Shown here: positions 33,809-46,400 of the stretch, one piece after another
How the letters are laid out: every line of letters begins with the position of its first letter
Position numbering within the stretch: position 1 is the first letter of the stretch
Source of the DNA: Spirodela intermedia
Lineage: Eukaryota > Streptophyta > Magnoliopsida > Alismatales > Araceae
Direction: 5' to 3'
NCBI GenBank assembly: GCA_902729315.2
Contig: LR746275.1
Coordinates: 1,644,501-1,708,500, forward strand
Length of the DNA: 64,000 bases
Notes under the pieces: generated by a model
Databases searched by the model: none
Seen by the model: the letters and a program-made list of their open reading frames with translations, nothing else
What the model was told of the DNA's origin: nothing
Made by a program: the position numbers and the translations under genes

Positions 33809-36378
33809 ATCCTATGTCATAGAAAGGTTAAATAAATATCAGTGCTACCTCACGTGTTGACGTTGCTTCATTCAGCTTAAGTTGACCATTTTTTGTCGAA
33901 AGTCAACCAAGAGTTGTGTAATCTGAACATCATGAGTTGGCTTTGCCAGCTCTCAAACAATGCATCAACCAATTCTTGTGAAGAGATACCATAAACACAA
34001 CATTAATAGCAACTCTTTGAGGGGATTGATTTTTTAGACTTGTTATCTGCTTTTTATGCCTAGTACAAAATTTTGTCAATATTGTATGTACTAAGTGATG
34101 AACAAATGGAAATATATGGTACCCTAATACACTAATTATTATTAATTAACTAGTTTGAACTCCAATTGAAGCTTATTTGTGATCTATTAATATCTAATGT
34201 TCACACATAATTTTCATAATGTTAGAAGTTAATGATGTGGTAATATTATGCTATTTAATTCCTAAATTCACTCTACCTTGCTGCTTTTGACATTTTAATG
34301 TTATAATGTTACATAATTATTCATATGAAAAAAATATATATTCAATTTTACTCCTCTTATCCACTAATACCTTAACATTTTGGTTTCATAAACTCTTTAA
34401 AGATAAAAAATAAGTTAAATAAGTTTTATGATTATGACAGTCACTTGCAATGCGGAACTTAGCTACTCAGACTACATAAATATATAAATATATTAGGAAG
34501 TTCCTCCGGCCATGTCAGGGCATTGGGCATGCACATGATGACAATCATGTTAAATCTTAGTACCATGCATTTAGCTCACAATAGTTAATGGCCTGGCTTA
34601 GCTTGGTAGTTGCATTTGTAAGAAGATTCCATCTAAGCTAAAGATTTTCTAGTTGGAGGATATTGAGCATTTATTTCAATATCTAGTTAATTGATACTTT
34701 CACATGTAGTAAGTACCTAAATCTATGTGACATAAACTCACACATGCAGGGGGTGCTGATGGCATGGAGAGTGGGCAATCTGCTTGAGACTGCCCCTTGT
34801 GTAAGATGGGTCTAGACTTCAATAGGATCTTATCTAAGAATATCATTGAATTTTATTTAGTCATTTTGTGGTTGACTTATGATTGATTGATAGAGTGATT
34901 ACTCTTTATCTTTGATGATGCATTTAGAGAATTGAGTTAGGCATTTAAAGGTCATTCTTACTTCTTAAGAGCTTGGAAGAAACCACATTATATTAGTTTC
35001 CCTTTAGCAATATGCTAGAAATAAAATTAGAAAATATTGTCATGCTTTGGTTGAACTTGGCTAAGAACAAGCTTGGTCAACCTTGTAAAGTGTATTACCC
35101 AAAGATATGTCATGCATGCTTATTCTACCTACACTCATTCTCCTATTTCCTTTGAGCTTTATTTTTTTTATATTTTCGAATAAATAGTATATTATGATAG
35201 GTCAGTAAATGCTCAATCTCTTTATTGGTTTACTACCCAAATGAGCATTAAATATTGTTCAAAATCATCAGGATTAGATGATTATGTTTGGGTAGAATTA
35301 TGCTTTAACATTACCAAAAAGTTCCCTAAGTTTTTGTGAAAATCTGACTATAAAAATTATGTTTTCACTTCTTTAGAAGAAGTGACTCCAATCACTTGTA
35401 AGAACAACATGGGATTGCATCATCACTTTCTAATATTTCTAATATTTAAAAAATGTTTGATTTTTTTCATATGAATGATTAAGACTAGCAAAGTCTAAAT
35501 CTCTAAAAGAAAAATGTTCATATTAAAAGATTAACATTTGGTATGAGTCCATGCTGGTGTAACAAGATCTTCTATGACTACATCATACGTCACCACACCA
35601 TAGAAATTTTATTTCATTGTTCATCTAATAGTACTAACATACATTATTGAAACCTGAGTACTTGTTCAACCCAATTATATGTGCATTGTGCCATGTTGAC
35701 ACAATGGTTTGACATACCAATGTGCAAAGTGGCATATACCTTCCTCTAAATTGGCAGTGTTGCACAGTCTAGATGATATATAATGTGCATGCCTATGTGA
35801 GCCTCCTCCACTTCGTGTGCATTGTGCCGTGACACACCTTACTGCATTGTGTTAATGAGTTTTGCTTGTGTGCATAGCATCTTAGATGTTCACAAATGCC
35901 TCTATTGGGCCACTCGTTGACCTAATAATGATGTTTGCCTAAATCATGCATGGGCCCTTGTGCAAACCTCCTTTGCTTTGTTTGTGTCGCCTGCATGTCG
36001 ACACATGTCACACATGTGATTTTGTGTGCATCCATCTGCATGGCACCCATGCCATGTGTTGGCATTGTGCCATCTTATGAATTACTAGATGTGGGCCACA
36101 TCTAGGTGGTGAGGTCCCATGCCCAAGATGTTGTTCATCAAGTAAGGAACATCACCCACACCTCTTGGCTGCTCTCTTAGCCTTATGTAGTTGATAACAT
36201 TGGTTTTACAACATAAACTTTCTTAGCTCATATATTTTTTATATAGAAGGAAAGGAAACAAGATCAAACTAGTTGACTACTTAAGGTGACCAAGACTTGT
36301 TTTTAGATTCATAGAACATAAGAAATGATTCCCTAAGCCATAATCTTTGTATCTCTATTATACAAGAGATACAGAGGG

Positions 36379-36379
<1 letters not shown>

Positions 36380-36412
<33 letters not shown>
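36380..36412. repeat. (AG)n microsatellite
   Basis: Uninterrupted AG run in the AT-rich spacer upstream of the PTM-like gene. Confidence 0.9.
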
Positions 36413-36414
<2 letters not shown>

Positions 36415-37205
36415 ATCTCAGTTGACAAGACTTTTTCAATCATAACTTGGATAAAATCTCTCTTTTGACTTGATATTAAACCCCTATGATTATAAAATCA
36501 TCAACTTAAGCAACTTGTAATGAAGAAACTAATTGTTTTTGCTCAACTTATTAAACCTAAAAGATACCTTAGCTTGGTAAGTTGATCCTTGCAATAAGTA
36601 CTGAATTAACATAAACTAATCTATGATAGAGAGAAAGAAGGTGATAGTTTATCAGACTAAATGTTAGAAAAATGAGATTATGATGCAAAGTTAACCTTGT
36701 TAATAAATCAACCATTATGGGTATATTAGGGGCCACCGTGTGGTTTTATCCTCATTTTATTTCTTATTTCTAAATAAATTTTGCGTAGAAATTGAAAAGC
36801 TTATTGATTTCTAGTGCGTTTCAGTATAGGGGCGTTAAGAATATTAATTATTTTCATTTGGTGGAGATTTGGAGATCATGACCGTTGGGGATTCAAAATC
36901 ATTTGGTATTCGTTTTTTTGGCATAAAGTCCCTGATTTTTCGAGGATTTTGGAAAGATCCCGGTCGTACTTGTAGTGTTCCATTCAACGTGGAGAGCCGT
37001 GTTCCCACGCTGCCCGAAATGGCTCTCCTGGATCCCCCGCGGGCCCCCATATCCGGTCCATCAATACGATGTCTCTCTGGCCTGGGTACATCGGACGGCC
37101 CATGAAGCCTAATTTACAGCTCCCGCAGTGTTCCTGAGGAACAACAAACACTATGACCCCTCCCCAGGACCAGAAGAAGAACATGACTTTCTTTCTCCCC
37201 CGTGC

Positions 37206-37245
37206 TCTCTCCTCCCTCCCTCCCTCTCTCTCTCTCTCTCTCTGA
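37206..37245. repeat. CT-rich tract in the PTM-like leader or promoter
   Basis: (CT)n with CCCT interruptions about 220-260 bases before the ATG at 37468; pyrimidine patches of this kind are common near plant transcription starts. Confidence 0.75.
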
Positions 37246-37467
37246 ATTCTCATCTCTCATCTCTGCATTTCACCGCTCCTCTACTCCATCTCTGGTTTCC
37301 GCAGCGGATCCCCTTGGAAGCGCGACGACGGTGGAGAAATTTGTAGGGTTGGGAACCCTCTGCGCCAGGGTGGAGGCGTCGTACGATCCGCCACCGGCAG
37401 CAGGGGGGACCGGATCGTAGACGGCAGCAAGGGGTCGTCGTCGGAGGCGGCTGGCGAGATCGCCTCG

Positions 37468-40400
37468 ATGCCTGGACCTGTGGGCGGGTTTGGCGCAGCG
37501 GGCGAGTCTGCTCTGCCGGCGGATGTAAGACAGAGGAAGAGAAAGGGGCGGGGAAGAGGCAGGAAGGGGAAGCTGAGACGCGGTGTGGCGCGGGATCATG
37601 GGGGCTTGAGCGTCTCCGTGGAGGCCGCGGATGGCGAAGGGGGAAAGGCCCTGGAAAATGGGTCTTCCCCGGTGGCGGCGGACGACGTGATGGGTGATGG
37701 ATGGAGGGAGGAAAATGGTACTTTCTGCGCCGTGGATGAAGTAGAAATGAAGGTTAATGGCGTTGGCGACGCCGGGGTGCGTGAGTTGAACGGCATTGGC
37801 TCACCGAGGGCAGATGGAGTCGGCCAGTTTGAGGACGACAGGGAATTCGGCTCCAAGTGCGTTGCCTTCTTTGAAGCTGGGGGGAACGAAGCAGTCGAAT
37901 TGAAGCCCGTCTCGTCTTCCGGACCAAAGCTGGAGAGGGAATTGAGAAATGGTGGGGATGTTGACGCACATGGAAATGGTGATGCGTCATCGAAGGATGG
38001 TGAAGACGCACCTTTGGAAGCTCCAAGGAAAAGAAGGAGGCTCTCTGCGAAAGTGGCTATTACGCCAGATATGCCCTTGAGAAGGAGTGCCCGTAGAGCG
38101 GCAACTGCTACGGCACTCTCTGATCCATACGTTGATTTCAGCTCAAAAAACGCGAAGAGAGAGAAGCGTGCATTGGAGAAGAAACCTTCTATTGTGGTCG
38201 ACGATGAAATCCTGGTCATGCCACCTTCTTCCAAAGACCTAGAAATAGATGGGCTTCCAGTTCTAGACGTGTTCTCTGTTTATTCCTGTCTGAGATCTTT
38301 CAGTACTCTGATCTTTCTTAGCCCCTTCAGTCTGAAAGCTTTCGTTGCAGCTCTTAAGTGCAACATTGCTAACAGCTTGATTGATGCTGTGCATTATTCA
38401 ATTTTACAAGCCCTGAAACGGCACTTAGAAGCTCTATCCGAAGAAGGTTCTAAGTTTGCATCCAATTGCTTGAGGTAGTGAATTAATTTGTTTCATTGAC
38501 AACATTCTCAAATCACATTCCTATTCCCATTGTTTTTATGCATATAAAACTATGTTAGTACGTCATTGGGGTTTTAAATTGATTAGTTATCTTTAAACTT
38601 ATTTGATAGGAATCTCAATTGGGAACTTCTAGACACTGTTAACTGGCCTCTTTATGTTGCCGAGTACCTGCTCATTCATCGTCCAGAAATGTGTTCGGGT
38701 GTGAAGCTTCTAAATGGGGAATATTATGATCAATCTGCAGCATCTAAACTTGAGATTCTTCGGCATCTGTGTGATGATGTTATTGAGGTGGAGGTAATCA
38801 GGGCTGAAATTAACAAGAGAATGTTGAAGCTTGAGACCAATGTGGATACTGGTCAAAACACAAATATTGATATGAAAGGGAGGGCTGATTTCGAAGAAAT
38901 GTCTGATGGAAACAGTGATTGGTGTTGTTTATGTGGGATGGATGGCAGCCTGATATGCTGTGATGGATGTCCCGCTGCGTTTCACTCAAGATGTGTAGGT
39001 ATGGCTGGAGATCTTCTGCCTGAGGGGGAATGGTTTTGCCCTGAATGCATGGTCCAAAAGTTTGATGGAAATATGAAGACACTGAAGTCTTTTCAGGGAG
39101 CTGAAGTTCTGGGTACTGATCGTCATGGTCGTATATATTTTTGCAGTTGTGGCTACCTCTTGGTGTGAGTATATACATCTTTTATATTCTATTCTTACTC
39201 TGGTTATGTGTTCTGTAATCATTCTTTTCTTGAATGGTAGCTTTTCTGTAAAGAACTTTACTATTTCCCTATGCTGTTGACACGTGTTATTAATTTTTCG
39301 GGTGGATACTAGAGTGTTTTTTTTTGTGAAGCTCGCATGTAGAATATGTGTTCTGGATTGGTTACTTATCTTACAATCCTTCAAATAATCGTATTTTTTC
39401 TACACATACTTCTGTCCTTTTTTTCATTTTTTAGATTACAGTTGAGATAGGATTTATTTTCATGGAGATAATTCAGTACATGTGTCATTTTTCTAGTCCT
39501 GTGGGGACGAAACTTTAGGGCCACTCTTTTCAGTGTATCTGCCGTTGTTTATGTGTAAATTTTTGGCATGATGTCATGTCATTCTGTATAACCTAGTTTA
39601 TATGATAGTAGACATTTGTTATTGTATCGCAACTTTCTCGAAACGAAACCTATCTGTCAATTCTGTACTGCAGATTTCATTATCTGTTGTGTGCAGCAAA
39701 ATGGACAGTTCGTGCCTTGATGAATTTTTTTGGTTCAGCTCTTTAATGCGGGCTTCTTCTCATTGCCATCCTCTCTTCAGTCTGGGGAATGGCATCTAGT
39801 CTCAAATGTCATTTTTTCTTTGTTTACCTTATTTTCCTTCTTGTTGTCCTTGTCTATGCTCCACTGGATGTTCTCTATCTCTCTTTTCCACCTTTTAAAT
39901 CTTTTGTCTTCCACTTTGACGACCTTTCACTATAAGGGGGTTTGTGGCTTAGTTGAGAGCGATTGCATGCTTCTAGGAGTAGACATTCTTCCATTTTTTG
40001 GTTGTGAGATGGATGAGTTTGAAGGTTATGCAAGAGTGCTTTGTACAGGATATCATCTTGTTATTCTTTGACGAGAGACCTGGCTTCAGTTCTCCAAGTT
40101 AAACTGAAATCTCCCTAAAAGTTCTCCATAAATGACCTGAATTGACATTGCTTCTGTTATCTTCTGTGATCCATTATCTCGTCACAGCAGATTCTTCGTT
40201 CATTTTGAGTTATTTCTTGTTCTCGCAACTTATGTTGTGAATTGTGACATGCAGATGGCAAACTATTCCTCTTCATCTTATTGTATTTACATCTATAAAT
40301 GGAATTTTTTTTATTTGGCATGTATTTATGGATACATATTTCGTATCGAATTTTCATCTGCAACTTATCTTGATACATCTTTACTTATTGATTCCAGAGA

Positions 40401-43400
40401 ATTCCTGACTAGGTTTGGTTTTTGTGAGTGAATGTCCCCTCCGGTTGCAGGGATACATTTATTCACCTGACTATGATGCTGTTGTGAATGCTATTCTTAC
40501 GTCACCGGAAACCATGTAAAAGTGTGGAGAAAACGAAAAATACTTGGGGCTTTAAGGCTTAACAGGTGGTTTTAGGCGGGTCCCATGATAGGATAAGGAT
40601 TCAATTGGCTTTCATGTACTAATTATTCATTGACCTCTAGGACTGCTGAAATTCTGAGGTAGAAAAACAGGGTAGGAAGAGGCCATGTTGTACAATTTAG
40701 ACATGAGAAACGAAGATTGTGTGTTAAAGTCGGATTGGTATCTTAGGTTCTAATTTGTGTTTATGTTAGAATAGAAATCGAGAATTGTGAGTAAATGGAT
40801 ATGCGTTCAATGTATATAAATCTCAGTAATAAATTTTTAATGTTTCTGGTTTGAAAAAATGAAAAAGACAATGAAACTTAAAACACATCTAAGTCTGGTT
40901 TGATCACCAAAAACCTTCTAAACCTCTCCAGCTTTGATTACCCAATTCATTCGTCTGTTGGGGGGTGCAAGCTGAATGAAAAAGTTGTGGAAAGGTGGAA
41001 AGAGCACATTAGTGATATATAACTTACTATCCTTGAAGCGTGGGCCAGATAATGTGTGCGAATCTATAAAGTGAATCAAAATGCTTCCACTTCTTGTCTT
41101 TTGGTGCATGTGACTTATGCTTGTATGGTGAAGCATAGTTGAAACCGTAGCCTATCAGCTTGAACTTTCAAATGCCCAGATATTGGAAGAATTTTATTGG
41201 TTATCCTTTAAGTACTTGTGTTGCCATTGTTTCGAGTCTTTAATTTTATCTGTAAACTGATTCATATTTGTTAAATTGCAGGTCCGAGCCGCCTGACAGA
41301 AACCCTTCATACCGTTACTATAATGGAAATGATGTGCATGATGTTATTGAATTATTGAAATTATCTTATACTTCTCATGCCCGCCTCATAAGTTCAATCA
41401 CCGATCACTGGGGCATTCCTGTCTTGCCCACTGGATCTAGTCTCCATTGCAACCCTGAAATTAGTCGAGAGAATGTGGATGTTTCTCATCAATTAGTTTC
41501 TAAAACTATATCACCCTTGAAAGATGGAATGGTTGAAGGAGTGAACATCATACATAAGGAATGTCATGTGGATTCAACGTTTGGTGGTGTGAGTCATGGC
41601 CAAACAGCCCTCAAAAGTTGCAACTTTGCTTCAGGAGCAAGAATTGCTGAAGACTCAGCAATGTCTCTGCCAATCCTTGGTTGCACGGACACTCCAATGC
41701 TGGAAAAAGCTGAGGATACTTGCTCTATGGCCTCTCCTGTAGGCCGTGGCAACTTCTCATCAAAAGTTAGTGACCCAATGCAAGAAATTCGGGATGAGGT
41801 TTCAAGTTTGGATAAAAAATTACTTTTGCATGAAAAATCCAATGAGGCAAGACCGGTGCTTTTGGAAGAACTTAGTGATTATGTAAATTGGTACAGTTTT
41901 GGACGTGTCACATCTTCTGTTGGTGAGTTAATAACTAAATCATCTAATGATATCACAAAGAGCTACAACTTATCTGCTGATGATATAATGTCAGCTCAGC
42001 TAAGGGCAATATACAAGAAATCAATAAATCAATACTGGTCTGCCGTTCAGAGGTTACCTGTGAATGCGCAGAAGGAAGTTTGTGGGTGGTGCTTTGCTTG
42101 CAAAAATCCTAGTGAACAAGAATGCTTGCTTAGGGTCATTGAAAACAAGATGTTAGTTGGTTCAAGAAGTAGGACTCTTTATCTTCATTCTAAAGATAAC
42201 AGGAAGAGCCACATCGTTTCTGCCATTCATCACATCTTACAAATCGAGGACAATGTCCATGGTCTTCTTTCTGGGCCTTGGCATAATCCATATCATAAAA
42301 AGCAGTGGCGCAAGAATGTCTTAAAAGCTGTGGATGTTATGTCACTTAAACACCCACTTCTTACTGTAAGTTGACTCAATTGTTTTGTTGTAGAAAACGC
42401 AATATGATGTCCATTTTATATTTTCATCTCCCTTTTTTTCCTGGTTATGCTTACGGGAAAATTATTTCTGCAGCTAGAGTTACATCTTCGTCGAGTTGCA
42501 CTTTCATCAGAATGGATGAAACCTGTAGACTCAACCCTTACAGTTGGATCAGGTTCCTATGTCTTGTCTAATGCAGTGCAAATTTACCCAAGATATGGAG
42601 GTGGTAAAAAGCAAGCCAAGAAGAATTCTGAGTCGAAAAGTATTCCTTATTTAGGACTTCGTCCTCTCGCTAGTTTTGGAAGTATATCAGATGCATACTG
42701 GTGGAGGGGTGGTAGACTTTCACGTCAGGTATTCAACTGGAATATGCTGCCCAAATCGTTGGTTTCAAAGGGTGGCCGACAAGGTCTGTAAGCCCCATTA
42801 CTTGATGTAATGTATTCTCATTCTTCTTGACTTGATAAGTTGTTTAAAATGTCATGATTTTAACAATCTTACAGCTGGATGTAAAAAGATTCTCGGTATA
42901 TTATATCTTGAGGGATCAGAATTCGCAAGGAGAAGCAAATATGTTGCTTGGCGAGCTGCTGTGGAGATGTCCAAAAATGTTGCACAATTGATGTATCAGG
43001 TGAGGTAGCTGTTCTTTGGTGTTTACAATTGGAAAGCTGTATTCTTCTGATTCCTTGTTACGAATGTGGGGTTTTGAACGTGCTCCAAACTTGCTTTATG
43101 CGTACCTTTTGGCATCAGGTTAAAGATCTCGATTCAAATATCAGGTGGACTGATCTTTCAAATAGTAATCCCCTTCCTATGTTGGGCAAGGAATATCGAA
43201 AGTCATTAAAACCATTATGGAAGGCAACTATCTGTCAAAAGTCTGAGGATGAAGGACTTGTAAAATATTTGCTTGATTTTGGCAAGCGAAAGAGCTTTCC
43301 AGATGTAGTGACTAAGCATGGTGTGCTTCAAGAAGACTCATCAAACGAGAGCAAGAAATACTGGTTAGATGAATCTTATGTTCCTATAAATCTATTGAAA

Positions 43401-46400
43401 ACTTTTGAAGCAAGGAAGCTTGAGAAAATGTTGAAGAGAGCAAGCCTTAAGGTGGTTTCAGACAAGAAGGGTAAATGCAAAATGGCGAAGCCTAGAAGGG
43501 AGAAGGGACTTTCCTACCTTCTTTCAAGAGGGGAAAACTCAGATCAGTACCTTTGTCGTCACTGTGGGAAACTTGTCCGAGAAAGGTACATCATGATTCC
43601 AACCGGTGAATTCTTTTAATGTTTATTGCCTCACTTTTTGCTGCTGGACTGAACCTGAACCCATACAATTGATTCTTTGGTAGTAATATTTTTAGTGTAT
43701 GAAACATTATCCCACAAGGGGAAAAATACAGATGTTGATATATTTCTTGTGAACACTCTCTTTCTTTTGTCTTTCCCTCTTTTTCTGTCTTATTCATGCT
43801 TGCATGACACATTCAGACGGTGTTTTTTAGGGGTATCATAAGAATGCTAGTCCATGCAGATGGAACTTAAGGTAGTACGAGAGATGGATTCGACAAGATG
43901 AATCAGGGTTTAGGTACTAATTATGAGAAAGTCTACCAAGTAATCATGTAAAAATGAGGGGTATGGGAGATCAAAACATTATTACTACATACTATTGTTA
44001 CTGATGCAAAAGAAAGGGCTGATTGCACAATGAGATTAAAATCTATAATGCTCCAACGTTCTTTTAGAAATGACGTGTAGGTCACAAGATCCGCTTGACA
44101 GTTATTACTGTGCATTATGAAAAGAACTATGATAATTCATGTTGAAAAACATAGTACCTTCACAGTCTCTCCTTAGACTTTTAGCTGCTTTCTTTTTGGA
44201 AAGAGAAGCTGATACCTTGTTTCTGTCATAGTGACTTCATTTATCTAATTCCACCACAGTGGACTGATGATATATGCAAGGCCATCTCAAAAGTTCTCAA
44301 GATGATATCGAAAAGTAATGCCCTTGGTAGTTTTGTTCGTTTAAAAATAGATTTTTGACTGTTACGTTTATCTTCAATCTGAAAACTGTAATGTTTTTTG
44401 ATTTTTTTTTCAGTACATTGTATTGATTGTGATTTATACTCCTGATTGCCCTTGAATTTTGCGTAAGCATATTGAAAGGGTCAACTAGTTAAATGAATTT
44501 TTTTTTTCATTATTATTCATTTAACCGCACTGAGCTGTTAGAAATCTCCACAATGGATGAATGATAAAACCTCGGTTTAACATGAAAACTAGAATTCTGG
44601 GAGATGATGTGCATCTATGCGGAAAAAATGCATCTGTGTTCTGAGAAGGAAAATCAAGTGAAATGGGAGAAAAGTTGTAGGCTGAACATTGTTACGTTTT
44701 TGGTTCATCATTTGTGAAAGCAGTTATCATTGATCAGCTGGGAATACGCAGATCGATGGTCATATTCCAGTCGGGATGACAAAACAAAAATAGGAAAGGA
44801 GATGCGACCAAGAATGAGGAGAAAAGAGAAGATGATGGTGATAAACACGATAAATCCTTGGGTAAGTTCTGAGTTTGAGGTCACTTTACAAATAAGTTCA
44901 GACAGAGATGATGAGAACTGGATGAAAATAGTGATAACATTTAAAACTTTGCTTGGAATATGGTGATGTTGTTCATGAGTCTACGTGGAGTTTGGCCATT
45001 TGGAGGTTGGTTGGCTCAGGAATCTGAGGGGTTAACTGGGTCTTTTCTGCAATCGGTATTTTTTTTTCCATCTTATTTTTCTTCTTTTTTATGTCAGTGA
45101 GAGAAGTAAAAACTATACAAAATCGATAAAAGGACTAAATTCTGCTCTAAATCGATCACATGCATTAAAAAGACCATTCCTTTTATAATGTAATAAGTGA
45201 AAAATATAATGCAATACCATGACGCGAAGAAATTGCTTTCAATAAATTTCAGTTTCTGATGCTCCAATTTTTTTCAACTCTGGAACACATTTATTTTGGT
45301 TTGGTTGATTGTCAAATGCACGCGTGGTTCTGAGCTGTAGTGTTCCCTGAAGAGTCCAATGTCACCATATTTTTCAGGCTACTCAGTAACCCATATTGAG
45401 TTCATAAAATCTTGATTTCAGTTTTCGGCTACATATTTTTTGTGCATATCGTAGACATAAACCCCAGATTCATGATATTTTTTGGATTCGGAACCAGTGG
45501 GAATCAGGGTGCGTTGCCCATTTCAGAATATGTTGATGGCGTGCTCCTTTTCTCGTGCTCAAACTAACCTGAATTAAAAAATTGGGCCCAAATACTGGGA
45601 AGTAATTTCCATATGAATTTAGGATCATCTGCGATCAGGTTCTTTGAGATGTATAAGTGCTGACCTTTGTCTTTGGGCTTTCAACTTTAGGCTGCTGTTA
45701 CTTTTGGAGGGAAAATTTCCTGTTTGGAGAAAGTGAATTCATAGGTTTGATTCTTTGAGTGGTAGTTTTTACGATGTCAGGTAACGTAATATCTCTACAT
45801 AGGAGTGGTATCCATGAGAATGAACTTTGTAGCCTTTTGGTTATTGTTGATATCTTTAGAGTTCAACCTTTGACTAAAATATGCAAACCATTTCTTTTTT
45901 ATTTGTGGGAAGGAAGAACCTTTGTAGAATTTGTTCAACCTTGAATATTCCTTCTCACAGGAGATTTCGTAGATTTTCTTGTGAGACTTACAGTAGCAAC
46001 ATTTAAGTAAGATCGACGAGTTGTATAGTTAAGCTGGGACTTGTACCTAGACCATGGAAAGTGTAATCATATCAGGCTGCCAGATTAGCCTGACCCAATT
46101 CAGTCAGGGTTGAAATCTGATTCAGTATTGAATTCTCAAACCTTTCTTGCTAGCAATTTGAACCATCAGACCGGGTCAGAGTAGCTTGGAATTGGCCAAT
46201 CCATCTTTGATCAATTCATATAATTTGACCCATACAAAGCAGTCTGCTTCAAAGCTAATGGAGATCCGGATGAAAGGCTGTAGTTTCGTTTGTTTCCGTT
46301 GATAAAGAGCGTACATGGGGCAATCTAATTCAGGTTGGCTGATTTCTGGCCTATCTATCGCCTAAGCTGGATTGATTTTGGAAAAAAACTTGATATATGT

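Larger units (their letters stand above)
33656..37467. other. AT-rich intergenic block
   Basis: After the 3' flank of the calmodulin-binding protein, with a long CT-rich tract at 33733-33808, the region 33840-36840 is AT-rich, nearly CpG-free and without coding blocks, like decayed methylated repeat DNA. 35680-36080 repeats words such as TGTGCATTGTGCC several times. An (AG)n run lies at 36380-36412. From about 36850 the composition becomes genic and forms the promoter and leader of the PTM-like gene, with a CT tract at 37206-37245 and a GGCCCA element near 37097. Confidence 0.6.

Noticed and set aside
40438-40520. Short coding-like stretch (GYIYSPDYDAVVNAILTSPE) after a TTGCAG acceptor in intron 2 of the PTM-like gene
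   Set aside because: It is out of phase with exon 2 and, if spliced in, would give an early stop; the main gene joins 39164 to 41282 in frame with family-conserved sequence.
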